DNA from: an uncultured Schlesneria sp.
GTDB taxonomy: Bacteria > Planctomycetota > Planctomycetia > Planctomycetales > Planctomycetaceae
DNA: 64,000 bases
Direction: 5' to 3'
Assembly: GCA_903858935.1 (NCBI GenBank)
Contig: CAIOKO010000234.1
Span: 1-64,000, forward strand
Part shown: positions 37,489-45,937 of the stretch, piece after piece
How the letters are laid out: the number at the start of each line of letters is the position of its first letter
Numbering within the stretch: the first letter of the stretch is position 1
Program-made: the position numbers and the translations under genes
The notes under the pieces: model-generated
What the model was told of the DNA's origin: nothing
Seen by the model: the letters and a program-made list of their open reading frames with translations, nothing else
Databases searched by the model: none

Positions 37489-38250
37489 TCATTCTTCCAG
37501 AAGATGCGAATCCTTTCGGATCAGTCGATCTCTTGCGACCGGTTCGTGTCCCGAAATTGTCGTGAGAGCCCGTAGCGTTATCGGGGTGATCGACGAATGC
37601 AGCCGAATACCGCTACAAACGTCGTGAAAGCAGACTGCAGGGCCTTTGGGATGGGGGCTGGAAATACTCGGCCGGTTCGGGTCGTTAAGTTGAAAGCTCA
37701 TGGTCTCGAAAGACAGGTCACGCGGTTCCATCCAGTGAATATCGGAATTGTTGATTTCCGCGATCAGGATTGTGTTCGCGTCACCATCTTCAAAATCCAT
37801 GGTGCGCGTCGATTGTGAGCCCGGAAAGGCCGTATCGGGACCAGCGATCACGACATAATTTGTGAAGAGAGACTGGCCAGGGTTAGAGCAACCGGGACAA
37901 CAGTACTGACGACGAGGGTGGTCGTATTGCAACTGAGAATTGTGAGGACTGTTCCAGGGTTCGTCGAACCGGTATTTCTTGTAGAGATCCTTACCATCCA
38001 TAAACGGCAGGATTAGCACCCGCCAGCTATGCATCGGATTTCCATCGGCATCGGCAACATACGCAGGTGGTAGCGAACCGTAAACTTCCTGATAGTTGGA
38101 CAGGGCCAGATTCAACTGACAGAAGTGACCTTGGCAAGCAGTTTGACGAGCCGCTTCCCGAGCATCCCTCACCGCCAAGACGAACTTTCCGACCAGCCCG
38201 ATGAATAGAATTGTGAGCCCGAAAATGATCAGCCAGCGTTTTTGCCGCAT
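37489..38250 (-). CDS. DUF1559-type exported protein
   Basis: A 253-residue protein of the DUF1559 family, which is greatly expanded in Planctomycetes and related to type II secretion pseudopilins. A single N-terminal membrane helix (WLIIFGLTILFIGLVGKFVLAV) is followed by REAARQTACQGHFCQLNLALSNYQEVYGSLPPAY, the family's first conserved segment, then MHSWRVLILPFMDG. The usual prepilin peptidase motif GFTLIELLVVIAI is missing, so it is not a standard pseudopilin. The ATG at 38250 is chosen because GAGG lies about 8 bases upstream; an ATG at 38271 is in frame. Function unknown. It is convergent with rtcR. Confidence 0.8.
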   Translation of the reverse strand: MRQKRWLIIFGLTILFIGLVGKFVLAVRDAREAARQTACQGHFCQLNLALSNYQEVYGSLPPAYVADADGNPMHSWRVLILPFMDGKDLYKKYRFDEPWNSPHNSQLQYDHPRRQYCCPGCSNPGQSLFTNYVVIAGPDTAFPGSQSTRTMDFEDGDANTILIAEINNSDIHWMEPRDLSFETMSFQLNDPNRPSISSPHPKGPAVCFHDVCSGIRLHSSITPITLRALTTISGHEPVARDRLIRKDSHLLEE

Positions 38251-38298
38251 CTTGAAATCCTCGCGAATCATGAGTGGTCTTGAGGCATCAGAGTTCGA

Positions 38299-38432
38299 CG
38301 AAACCCCACTGCACTGTGGCAGTGGTTAACGGGCCTTTCCACCAGCACCATCCATCATGCGCTTAAGGCATACAATCCAAATTTCCAGGGCAAAGGCCCG
38401 TTAACCACCCCCGCAGGGGAGGTGGGGTTTCG
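38299..38432. repeat. MITE-like inverted-repeat element, copy 2
   Basis: Same ends as the element at 35542-35677 (CGAAACCCC and GGGGTTTCG) and the same right-hand block GGGCAAAGGCCCGTTAACCA. The left side includes CAGTGGTTAACGGGCCTTTCC, which is inverted with respect to the right block. It is 134 bases long and lies in the gap between the DUF1559 gene and the BlaI-type repressor. Confidence 0.75.
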
Positions 38433-38471
38433 TATTATATCACAAAATTGATTTCCCGAATTTCGATTGCG

Positions 38472-38518
38472 GTAGCGAAGCCTTTCGCTATACTCGCCTT
38501 GGCGAAAGCTTTCGCTAC
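38472..38518. repeat. Imperfect inverted repeat upstream of the BlaI-type gene
   Basis: GTAGCGAAGCCTTTCGC (38472-38488) and GCGAAAGCTTTCGCTAC (38502-38518) are near-perfect inverted arms with 13 bases between them. They end 32 bases before the start codon of the repressor gene. This could be an operator for the BlaI-like protein or another dispersed palindromic element. It does not show the TACA/TGTA half-sites known for BlaI/MecI operators. Confidence 0.4.
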
Positions 38519-38550
38519 GTCGGGTTGGATTCGAAGGGACAGGTGCTGAC

Positions 38551-38937
38551 ATGCGTGAATTGGGTTCTACACAACCGACCGCCGTCGAGTTGGAAATTCT
38601 GCGGATTCTCTGGGAGATGGAACCATGCCCGGTGCGTGATATTCATGCCCGGTTGTCCGAGGCCAAAGGGACCAATTACTCCACGACCGTCAAAATGCTT
38701 TCGGTCATGCTGAATAAGGGACTCGTGACGCGCAACGAAAAGGCGACCCCGCATCTGTACCGTGCGGCGATCACGCGACATAAGGCCGCAAAAAAATTTC
38801 TCGGGGAACTGGTTGAGAAGGTCTATGACGGATCGGTGATGAGTCTCGTCCTGCAGGCTCTTTCATCCGGCAAAGTTTCGAAAGATGAGATCGATGAGGT
38901 CCGGAAGCTGCTCGACGAGATGGAAGGGAAACAATGA
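38551..38937 (+). CDS. BlaI/MecI/CopY family transcriptional repressor
   Basis: A 128-residue winged-helix repressor. The first ~80 residues have the family pattern: TAVELEILRILWEMEPCPVRDIHARL, then NYSTTVKMLSVMLNKGLVTRNEK and HLYRAAI. The C-terminal half is helical and serves for dimerisation and for proteolytic inactivation in characterised members. Its last four bases overlap the start of the giant M56 gene (ATGA), so the pair is translationally coupled like blaI-blaR1. The target is probably its own operon; beta-lactam sensing is not implied. Confidence 0.92.
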   Translation: MRELGSTQPTAVELEILRILWEMEPCPVRDIHARLSEAKGTNYSTTVKMLSVMLNKGLVTRNEKATPHLYRAAITRHKAAKKFLGELVEKVYDGSVMSLVLQALSSGKVSKDEIDEVRKLLDEMEGKQ

Positions 38938-41900
38938 ACACGATCCTGGCGTGGCAACGACCGTTCTCGGCAGATCTCGAAAGTGCGATTGAGCGACTCG
39001 GGTGGGTGCTGGTGCATTCCCTTTGGCAGTTCTTCTTTGTTGTGCTGATCACGATTTTCATGTTGCGTGTCATGCAGCGAAGTTCGGCCCGGGCACGGTA
39101 TGGATTTCTGGTCGGCGTTATGGGTTTTATGGTGACGATTCCGATCGTGACCTGGATGGTTTTACCTGGCCAAATCCGAATCGATTCGCCGGACCAGCCG
39201 TTGTTAGTCAACCAACTTGAAACAATCGCTCAACCGAACACTGAACTGAATTTCCCCGTTGTGATGAGAGACTCAGGCATTGGAAATGGCCGCGTCAATC
39301 CGTTGCCTGATTCGGACGTTGCCGTGTCGAAACTCGGGATCGAACAAGCATTGCCCGTCTCCAATCAGGATGCGACCGCACCAACCGACCTGACCTGGAC
39401 GGCACGTATCCAGTCCGCCGTGCAACCCTGGCTGATCTGGATTGTGTTGAGCTGGGTCGTTGGAGTCATTCTCTGTTCGCTTCGCCCAATCCTGGGATGG
39501 CGGATGTTACGGCGATTACGTCGAGAGGGTGTTTCGTCCGTATCTGAAGAGGTGCAGGCCACCGTCGGTCGACTTTCAAAACAACTTGGACTGCGACACG
39601 TCGTACATGTCATGCAATCGACCTTGATCAAGGTCCCGATAGTCGTCGGTTATCTGCGTCCGGTGATTCTGCTTCCTGTCAGCCTGTTAACAAGCATGCC
39701 TCCGGCACAGTTGGAAGCCATTCTGGCTCATGAATTGGCGCACATTCGACGACACGACTTCGTGATCAATCTGTTTCAGACAATGATCGAAACCCTCTTC
39801 TTTTATCATCCGGCAGTCTGGTGGCTTTCCAATCGTATCCGGGTTGAACGAGAGCATTGCTGTGACGACATTGTCGTGACGTGTATCGGCAACAACGTCG
39901 AGTACGGCCGGGCTCTGCTGGCCATCGCGGAACACAATGGCCGCTATTCGGTGATGGCGCTGGGCGTGGCTGATGGCTCATTACTTTCTCGAGTCCGCCG
40001 GATTGTCGGGGTCAGTTCCGACGGAACCCCGCAGCGTTGGATCGATCGCTGGCCAGCCGTGTTGTTCGTCTTCACACTGATCGGTGTGGCTGCCGGTCTG
40101 TTGATCTGGAAAGGGATGAAGCACGGAAACGAATTGCGAGATGGAGTGGCGGACGTCGGCCCAGAAATCAAAATTGAGTCGCCCTTAGTCACTTCGCCGA
40201 TGCTGAAAATATTGAACTTCGATGGGACACCGGCTCGATCCGTTAACGTATTGCTCGCCTCAATTGGATACCCGCGTGAGGCGACACCATACTGGTCTCA
40301 GTTCACCGATTCTGAAGGAATTGTCTCGGTAGAAAATGTCCGTTCCGGTGCGAATTGGCTGATAGCAAGTAGCAATCCTTCAGTAAGGACTGCTTTTCAA
40401 ATCACCCTTCCAACTCAGGACGCATTGATTGAACGAAGACTTCGAAAGCCGTCTGAAATTGGATTCAACGACGTGTCGGTCGTGGCGCGTGTTGAAGGTG
40501 AGTTTCCTGAAGAAGAAATCATTTTTGTTGAGATCACGAATAAGTCTTCGGAACCGATCGCCATTTCTTCATTGATGGATATCAGTTTCACAACGTATCC
40601 CGGCAGCTATCGCGCGCTCTTTCCTCCACAACACAATGATGAAGAATCGACGGGTGAGTTAAAGTTTGACGAGACACTCGCACTCTCCATCGAATGGCCG
40701 AAGTTGGTACGTGAAGGATTGTGGAAACGTCGGTTGGATGAAGGAGTCGATGAACCGCAGTCGGGGACGTCTGAATCAGGCAAAATCCAGATCCGAGTCG
40801 ATTTTGCCGGTCATGGCACTTCGCTCGGTTTCGTGACATCACCTGAAAAAATCATCGCCCAGACACCCGAAGAGAAAACAAAGTCAGAGACCTTCCACGC
40901 CAATGCCGTAGAAGATCTGCAAAAAACGATTGAAACGAGATTAGATACGGCTTTTAACAAAGAGATCGATGGCGTTCCGGTGAGCGAAGTTCTGGAGGAT
41001 ATTGCCCAACAATTGGGTGCGAAAGTGTATATCGATCACATAGAGATCTGGGCTGATGGAGGGAGTGAAGACGTTCTTTCGACAAACGTGACCCTGACAG
41101 ATGCCTACGAGCGCATGAAGCGTATCGAAGGTCATGGGTACCTTTCCGATTGGGTTTTGTCGATGCTGGCGCGAGGGGATGGGACCATCTCATGTCGTGA
41201 AGCTCTTTCCGCGATCCTTGAACCGTTAGGCTTGGATTTTCACGTCATTGGTGACACGCTTCAGATCAGTTCACGGGAACAGATTGAGTTGATGCGCAAG
41301 ACGAAATCGATTGCGAAGAAGAACTTTGATAACGAGGACGATCAAGGCCTGCGAACGCGCGTTGTCTCTGCTTGGCCACATCAGCTGGGGAAGCGGATAG
41401 CACTCAAGATCGAACTGCGAAATTTCGCAAACGTCGTTCGGCAAGTCTATCCACGGAGTATTAAACCATACGAATCGATTAGATGTGTCGGACCCGATGG
41501 AAAGCCTCTTCGCTTTCGTTCCCAAGAATTTCAACAGCCTGGTGAAGTAACATCGATCAAGCCGGGAGAAACGATCGCGCTGTTCGAAACCGACGATTTT
41601 GCGAAGTTTTGTGATCTTACTCAGGTTGGTCAGTACAGAATTCAATTTGCAGGCGATGATGACGTCCCGGGACGCCGCCTGCGAGGTGAACCGGATGTTT
41701 GTTCACTTCCTGCATCGCTGCCGCTATTTTTCGATTTAGTCGATGCTTCGCCTGAAGGTCGACTTGAATATGTGAATCTGAAAGCGGGAGCACGGGCATT
41801 TAATCTCTCGCCGGATAAGCGAAATCTCGCAGTCGATTTTCGGAAGGTACCGCTCAATGTAGCACTCGAACGAATTTGCAAAGAGGCGTTTCTCAATTTG

Positions 41901-44900
41901 GAACTCGATGGCGACGGGCTGAAGACGGCGGGGGTAGTGCAGAATGTCCCCGTGACGTTTTCCACACAGGATACGCTTCAGGAAGTACTAACGCTCGCAC
42001 TAAAACCCTTTGAAGGACTTTCGTTTACGATCGACAAAAATCGAGTTTTTGTCAGCAGTCGCGAGCGCGTTGCCGCTCGCGTAAAGGAATCTTCGATTGC
42101 AACTCGGATCGGCACCGTTGTCTCAACAGATAACATGCCAGTTGCGGGGATTGAAGTGCTGGTATTCGTGGGTGGTAATCAACTCGATCAAAAATTCGTG
42201 ACGGATGAACGTGGCCAGTTTCGGATTCCCCAGGTTTGGGGGGAATCGAGTCAGTTTCGGAAACTTGTAGTCCGCGATGGGAACCGGCGGCTGGGTTGGT
42301 ACGACTTCTTCTTTCATCGCCAGGATGGGACTGGTGAGTTGTCGAACGAAGATCCGTTCCTGATTGTTCTGCTTCCGATCAATCAGACCATTCGCGGCCG
42401 GGTCCTTGATGATCAAGGCAAGCCACTGGCTGGTGTCAAACTACCTGTCGAGTACCTCGACAACAAGTCGAATCACGCCTCGGTGACCTGGCGTTACTTC
42501 AAACCAATTGACAATCCCCAATTCCTTCGCGGCGTCACGAACGACGACGGGGAGTTCGAAATTCAGGTCCCCGTTGACTCGATGGCGATGTTCAGCACCA
42601 GGCACCCTGAATGGATGATGCAGCATATTTCTGTCATTCAAAATCTCAGAGACAAGATCCCCGACATTAAGTTGGCGCCTGCAGCCATTGTGGGTGGCCA
42701 GGTTATCGATTCACGAACGGGAACACCGTTGGCTGGTGCCCGGATTACGGCCCTGGCGGACGAGCCCAACCTCGCCATCGGTGGTTTTGGGGATGCCATT
42801 ACTGATGCTGACGGGAAATATCTGATCGGTGGGCTCAATCGTGGCAAGTTTCATATTTTTTTCGCCGAAGCGACCGAGCGTAAGCTGACGGCGGTTGCAC
42901 AGGAGGTGAACTTGGAAATCGGTAAGCCGGCGGAAGTGAATTTCTCTGCGATTGTTGGAAAGCGACTTTCTGGTCGCGTTGTCGACGCAAAATCCGGCCA
43001 GTCGATCTCGGGGCGGACGGTGACCTATACCGGTCCGGCGAGACTTGGCGGAAACAATTCCACAGCAGACACCGACGAAAACGGGGCGTTCGAATTCTTT
43101 GTCCCGCCAGGCCGAAGTAAAGTCGCTGCTGCTGAACGTGGTCTCGTGGGACTCGATTCATTTCGGGAATTTGACGTCCCTGCGGAAGGCGAGCTTGAGC
43201 CCCTGGTGCTGAAGGTGGGAACCCCGGCATTCGATGGTCCGCCGGAAAAGCGAATTGTCACTTTGGATTTTCAGAAGACGCCACTCAATGACGCATTAGA
43301 GAAACTCTGCAAATCGGCGGTTGTCACGTTGGAACTCGATGTCGAAGGGCTGAAGACACAGGGGATCACAAAGAATATGCTGGTGTCGGTCGGCACACAG
43401 GAACTACCGCTGCAAGAAGCGCTTACGCTCTTACTAAAACCGGTTGAAAGACTGTCATTCACAATCGACAAGAATCGAGTTTTTGTCAGCAGCCGTGAGC
43501 GCGTCGCGGCGCGGAATAAGGAACAAGTCACAGCGACAGCGCAGAGTGCTGAAGGCAATCGGGATCAACCGAATTCGAAGGAAGGGGACGCAGAACAGAA
43601 TTCGAAAGATCTCGAAACGGACAATATTCTTGGACGAATCGTTTCTCTGGATGCGAAGAAGTTACCGCTGCGTGAAGCCTTCATTCAGTTAGCATTAGCC
43701 GCAAAGGTTCCTCTCGAACTGGATGAGCCAGAACTGATCAGCGCGAAGGTCGATCTGAATGCGCCTGTTACGATCAAGATCGTTGACGAACAACTCTGGA
43801 CGGCAATCACTCAATTAATCGAATTGAATGATGATATCGACCTGCAACAAATCATCGCGTCACGACCGGGGAGTCGCAAACTGTTTCTCACCACTCTGAA
43901 TGGTTTTGTCAAACGCAACCTGGATGACTCGCCCGACTGGATGAAGCCGTCAGACATCACGGGTCTTCATCCGTCAATCGATGATGATGGGCAGGTTGTG
44001 AGTGTCATCGCAACGACTTTGACGGACGATTTATTGAAGCGTCTGACCGAATTGCCGAAACTGCGAGAACTGGACATCAGCGGTGAGACAAAGCTGACGG
44101 CCGAGGGGCTGGTCCATTTTGCGGATTTCCCTGTTCTTGAAGACATTTCGATCTCGGGGAGTGCCAATTTAGAAGCAGGTATTGCCGACGAAATCGTCAA
44201 GCAGATTGTCCGAGTGAAGTCGTTACGAACACTCCGTCTCTCGGAAACTGGAGTGACGGATGCTGGAATTCGAATGCTGAAAGGTTCGCCGCTGACCAGT
44301 CTCAGTCTATATCAGGAAGGGAGGATCACTGACGAAGCCCTGGCGGTTATCGTCACTCTGAATCGTCTGAAGCACCTCAGTCTGATGGTTTACGTCGGAA
44401 CCCAAAAACTGGGTTGGATGCGATTCTCGCCCACAGCGATGAATCAGTTATCGAGCATGAAAAACCTGGAGTCACTGACGATACCGGGCCTGCCAGGGTC
44501 TGTTGATATAAGTAGTTTTTCCAGGCTGACGACTCTCGATATGGGGGGCGAATTTATCGACGATGCCGCTGCCCAACGGATTTCAGAACTTAGTGGATTG
44601 AGGAATTTAACACTGGCAGACGTGCGAATGACCGAGGCTGGCTGGAAGAAGATCGCAACACTGACAGGACTTCAACGCATCTCCATCAGCCGAAGCCGGG
44701 TCTCAGATGAGGTTCTATCGGAGTTTCACGGGATGACAAAGCTGAACTTTCTTGAACTGAGAGCCTATGGTTTTTCGGATATCGGACTGGGGCATCTGGC
44801 GAAGGTCAAATCTCTGAATCGTCTCGACCTGTGGGGGGCGAATTTCACGGTGCAAGGGCTGCAACAGTTGCGCGATCTTCCCAGCTTGAGAACGCTTTAC

Positions 44901-45095
44901 TTGAGCGGTTTTCGAGATCAGGGAAGCTATCTTGGCCTCAAGGAACTGAAGCAGCTTCGCGAGCTGTCGTTTATGATGTCGAGTATTAATCAGGCGGAAT
45001 TTACAGAACTGGAGAAGGCACTGCCGAAGACAAAGATCACATCCATGACCGGTGGCGGATCGCTGAGGTCCATTCGCAACCCGAATGGATTTTAA
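38934..45095 (+). CDS. Giant BlaR1-like M56 metallopeptidase with STN-like and LRR regions
   Basis: A 2053-residue membrane protein. Residues 1-400 are a BlaR1-like M56 peptidase with membrane helices, the zinc motif HELAH at 266-270 and a last helix near 370-390 (WPAVLFVFTLIGVAAGLLIW). The remaining ~1650 residues should be extracytoplasmic. They include four STN-like segments at about 660-790, 955-1050, 1435-1530 and 1563-1660. Two of these share an almost identical DKNRVFVSSRERVAAR ending and are clear internal duplications. Carboxypeptidase-regulatory-like beta domains (about 1055-1430) and leucine-rich repeats (about 1690-2040) complete it. In BlaR1 an outer sensor activates the peptidase, which inactivates the repressor; a similar circuit is inferred. 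The ligand is unknown. Confidence 0.88.
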   Translation: MNTILAWQRPFSADLESAIERLGWVLVHSLWQFFFVVLITIFMLRVMQRSSARARYGFLVGVMGFMVTIPIVTWMVLPGQIRIDSPDQPLLVNQLETIAQPNTELNFPVVMRDSGIGNGRVNPLPDSDVAVSKLGIEQALPVSNQDATAPTDLTWTARIQSAVQPWLIWIVLSWVVGVILCSLRPILGWRMLRRLRREGVSSVSEEVQATVGRLSKQLGLRHVVHVMQSTLIKVPIVVGYLRPVILLPVSLLTSMPPAQLEAILAHELAHIRRHDFVINLFQTMIETLFFYHPAVWWLSNRIRVEREHCCDDIVVTCIGNNVEYGRALLAIAEHNGRYSVMALGVADGSLLSRVRRIVGVSSDGTPQRWIDRWPAVLFVFTLIGVAAGLLIWKGMKHGNELRDGVADVGPEIKIESPLVTSPMLKILNFDGTPARSVNVLLASIGYPREATPYWSQFTDSEGIVSVENVRSGANWLIASSNPSVRTAFQITLPTQDALIERRLRKPSEIGFNDVSVVARVEGEFPEEEIIFVEITNKSSEPIAISSLMDISFTTYPGSYRALFPPQHNDEESTGELKFDETLALSIEWPKLVREGLWKRRLDEGVDEPQSGTSESGKIQIRVDFAGHGTSLGFVTSPEKIIAQTPEEKTKSETFHANAVEDLQKTIETRLDTAFNKEIDGVPVSEVLEDIAQQLGAKVYIDHIEIWADGGSEDVLSTNVTLTDAYERMKRIEGHGYLSDWVLSMLARGDGTISCREALSAILEPLGLDFHVIGDTLQISSREQIELMRKTKSIAKKNFDNEDDQGLRTRVVSAWPHQLGKRIALKIELRNFANVVRQVYPRSIKPYESIRCVGPDGKPLRFRSQEFQQPGEVTSIKPGETIALFETDDFAKFCDLTQVGQYRIQFAGDDDVPGRRLRGEPDVCSLPASLPLFFDLVDASPEGRLEYVNLKAGARAFNLSPDKRNLAVDFRKVPLNVALERICKEAFLNLELDGDGLKTAGVVQNVPVTFSTQDTLQEVLTLALKPFEGLSFTIDKNRVFVSSRERVAARVKESSIATRIGTVVSTDNMPVAGIEVLVFVGGNQLDQKFVTDERGQFRIPQVWGESSQFRKLVVRDGNRRLGWYDFFFHRQDGTGELSNEDPFLIVLLPINQTIRGRVLDDQGKPLAGVKLPVEYLDNKSNHASVTWRYFKPIDNPQFLRGVTNDDGEFEIQVPVDSMAMFSTRHPEWMMQHISVIQNLRDKIPDIKLAPAAIVGGQVIDSRTGTPLAGARITALADEPNLAIGGFGDAITDADGKYLIGGLNRGKFHIFFAEATERKLTAVAQEVNLEIGKPAEVNFSAIVGKRLSGRVVDAKSGQSISGRTVTYTGPARLGGNNSTADTDENGAFEFFVPPGRSKVAAAERGLVGLDSFREFDVPAEGELEPLVLKVGTPAFDGPPEKRIVTLDFQKTPLNDALEKLCKSAVVTLELDVEGLKTQGITKNMLVSVGTQELPLQEALTLLLKPVERLSFTIDKNRVFVSSRERVAARNKEQVTATAQSAEGNRDQPNSKEGDAEQNSKDLETDNILGRIVSLDAKKLPLREAFIQLALAAKVPLELDEPELISAKVDLNAPVTIKIVDEQLWTAITQLIELNDDIDLQQIIASRPGSRKLFLTTLNGFVKRNLDDSPDWMKPSDITGLHPSIDDDGQVVSVIATTLTDDLLKRLTELPKLRELDISGETKLTAEGLVHFADFPVLEDISISGSANLEAGIADEIVKQIVRVKSLRTLRLSETGVTDAGIRMLKGSPLTSLSLYQEGRITDEALAVIVTLNRLKHLSLMVYVGTQKLGWMRFSPTAMNQLSSMKNLESLTIPGLPGSVDISSFSRLTTLDMGGEFIDDAAAQRISELSGLRNLTLADVRMTEAGWKKIATLTGLQRISISRSRVSDEVLSEFHGMTKLNFLELRAYGFSDIGLGHLAKVKSLNRLDLWGANFTVQGLQQLRDLPSLRTLYLSGFRDQGSYLGLKELKQLRELSFMMSSINQAEFTELEKALPKTKITSMTGGGSLRSIRNPNGF

Positions 45096-45155
45096 TTGCG
45101 GGAGGGCAAGGCTTCTGCCGAGCCGCTAACTCGATGCAGTTAACGACTTCGACGA

Positions 45156-45189
45156 TGCCACTGGCGTGCGTCGGGGCTCGCCAGTGGCA
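45156..45189 (+). terminator. Hairpin downstream of the M56 gene
   Basis: A perfect 11-base inverted repeat (TGCCACTGGCG and CGCCAGTGGCA) with a 12-base loop lies 60 bases past the stop codon of the M56 gene. No T-run follows. It may end or stabilise the transcript, or it may belong to the dispersed palindromic sequences that fill this gap. Confidence 0.45.
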
Positions 45190-45271
45190 CCCATCTTCGC
45201 AACTGTTTTCCAAACGACGAGCTGAATAGTAGTTGAAATACGGGTGCCGCGGTTTTGGACTTCTTCGGGTC

Positions 45272-45300
45272 TGAAACTTGACTCATTGAGTCAAGTTTCA
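45272..45300. repeat. Perfect 29-bp palindrome
   Basis: TGAAACTTGACTCA and TGAGTCAAGTTTCA are perfect 14-base inverted arms around one central T. A single-base loop makes it unlikely to be only an RNA hairpin; it looks more like a protein-binding site or a recombination junction. It stands in an 842-base gap (45096-45937) that holds no gene I can support, only this and the neighbouring repeats. Confidence 0.75.
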
Positions 45301-45309
45301 GGATTTCTT

Positions 45310-45482
45310 CCAAGGTAGCCATCATCGCTCCGCGTGATGAGCATGCGTCGGAAACGATTCAACCATTGCCGAAGCATCGGGACAGATATTCCGTTTGAAT
45401 TTCTGATTTGAGACCATGCGGATTGGAATTTGATAGGTTTTCGAACAATCCTCATCACGCGAAGCGATGATGGCTACCTTGG
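45310..45482. repeat. Long inverted repeat, 32-base arms
   Basis: CCAAGGTAGCCATCATCGCT followed by CCGCGTGATGAG (45310-45341) is matched, inverted, at 45451-45482 with one mismatch. The 109-base interior has no clear gene. The right arm abuts the dispersed element at 45486. The pair of arms could be the ends of a small transposable element or the result of an inverted duplication. Confidence 0.7.
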
Positions 45483-45485
45483 TCT

Positions 45486-45588
45486 GAGGCAAAGCCTCAC
45501 TGAAGTCTTCGATAAGGCCGTGTCTTCGAGATTCGCTAACCCGTTCGAAGAGCAAAGCCTTACCGAAGACGGTAAAACCGTGGCGCAC
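45486..45588 (-). repeat. Dispersed palindromic element, divergent copy 3
   Basis: On the reverse strand it has the same order of blocks as the elements at 3747 and 50114: a GCCACGG start, ACCGTCTTCGGT, a TTTGCTCTTCGAACG block, GAAGACACGG and a CGAAGACTTC block, ending in GAGGCTTTGCCTC. The ends are less well conserved. Read in one frame, this copy and copy 1 give similar peptides with a TVFGxA(V/L)LF core. Confidence 0.5.
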
Positions 45589-45710
45589 TTTATCGTGGCT
45601 GTCTGTTCCAAAAACAGATCCTCTCCAGCAAAGCTAACATCTTGAGTTAAGGTCGTTTGGTCAGGCCCTCAAGTCAATGGTTGGTAGGAAGACAGACTGA
45701 TTTCAGTCGT

Positions 45711-45759
45711 TAGGGCAAAGGCCCGTTAACCACCCCAGCAGGGGAGGTGGGGGTGCGTT
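45711..45759. repeat. Partial MITE-like element, right end
   Basis: TAGGGCAAAGGCCCGTTAACC through AGCAGGGGAGGTGGGGGTGCG matches the right end of the elements at 35542-35677 and 38299-38432. The left half is missing or has decayed. It is probably a truncated copy. It lies about 180 bases upstream of the PVC cytochrome gene. Confidence 0.6.
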
Positions 45760-45937
45760 TTGGTTGCGTTTGGCGCTAACTTGTGCGCGGCTGATTTCTT
45801 CTACGCTTAACAGGGCAGAGCTCCTTTGAAACCCGCTCCGATTCTCCCACTCTGGCGAATCCGATGTTATCGCTTTACGCTTACGCCACTGCCTGTCGTG
45901 GCGTTTCTGAACTTGCGTACCAAAGAAGATTTTCCGC

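Noticed and set aside
38934-45095. Beta-lactam resistance sensor BlaR1
   Set aside because: The M56 part and the BlaI neighbour are similar, but no penicillin-binding sensor domain is present; the C-terminal part is made of STN-like, beta and LRR repeats.
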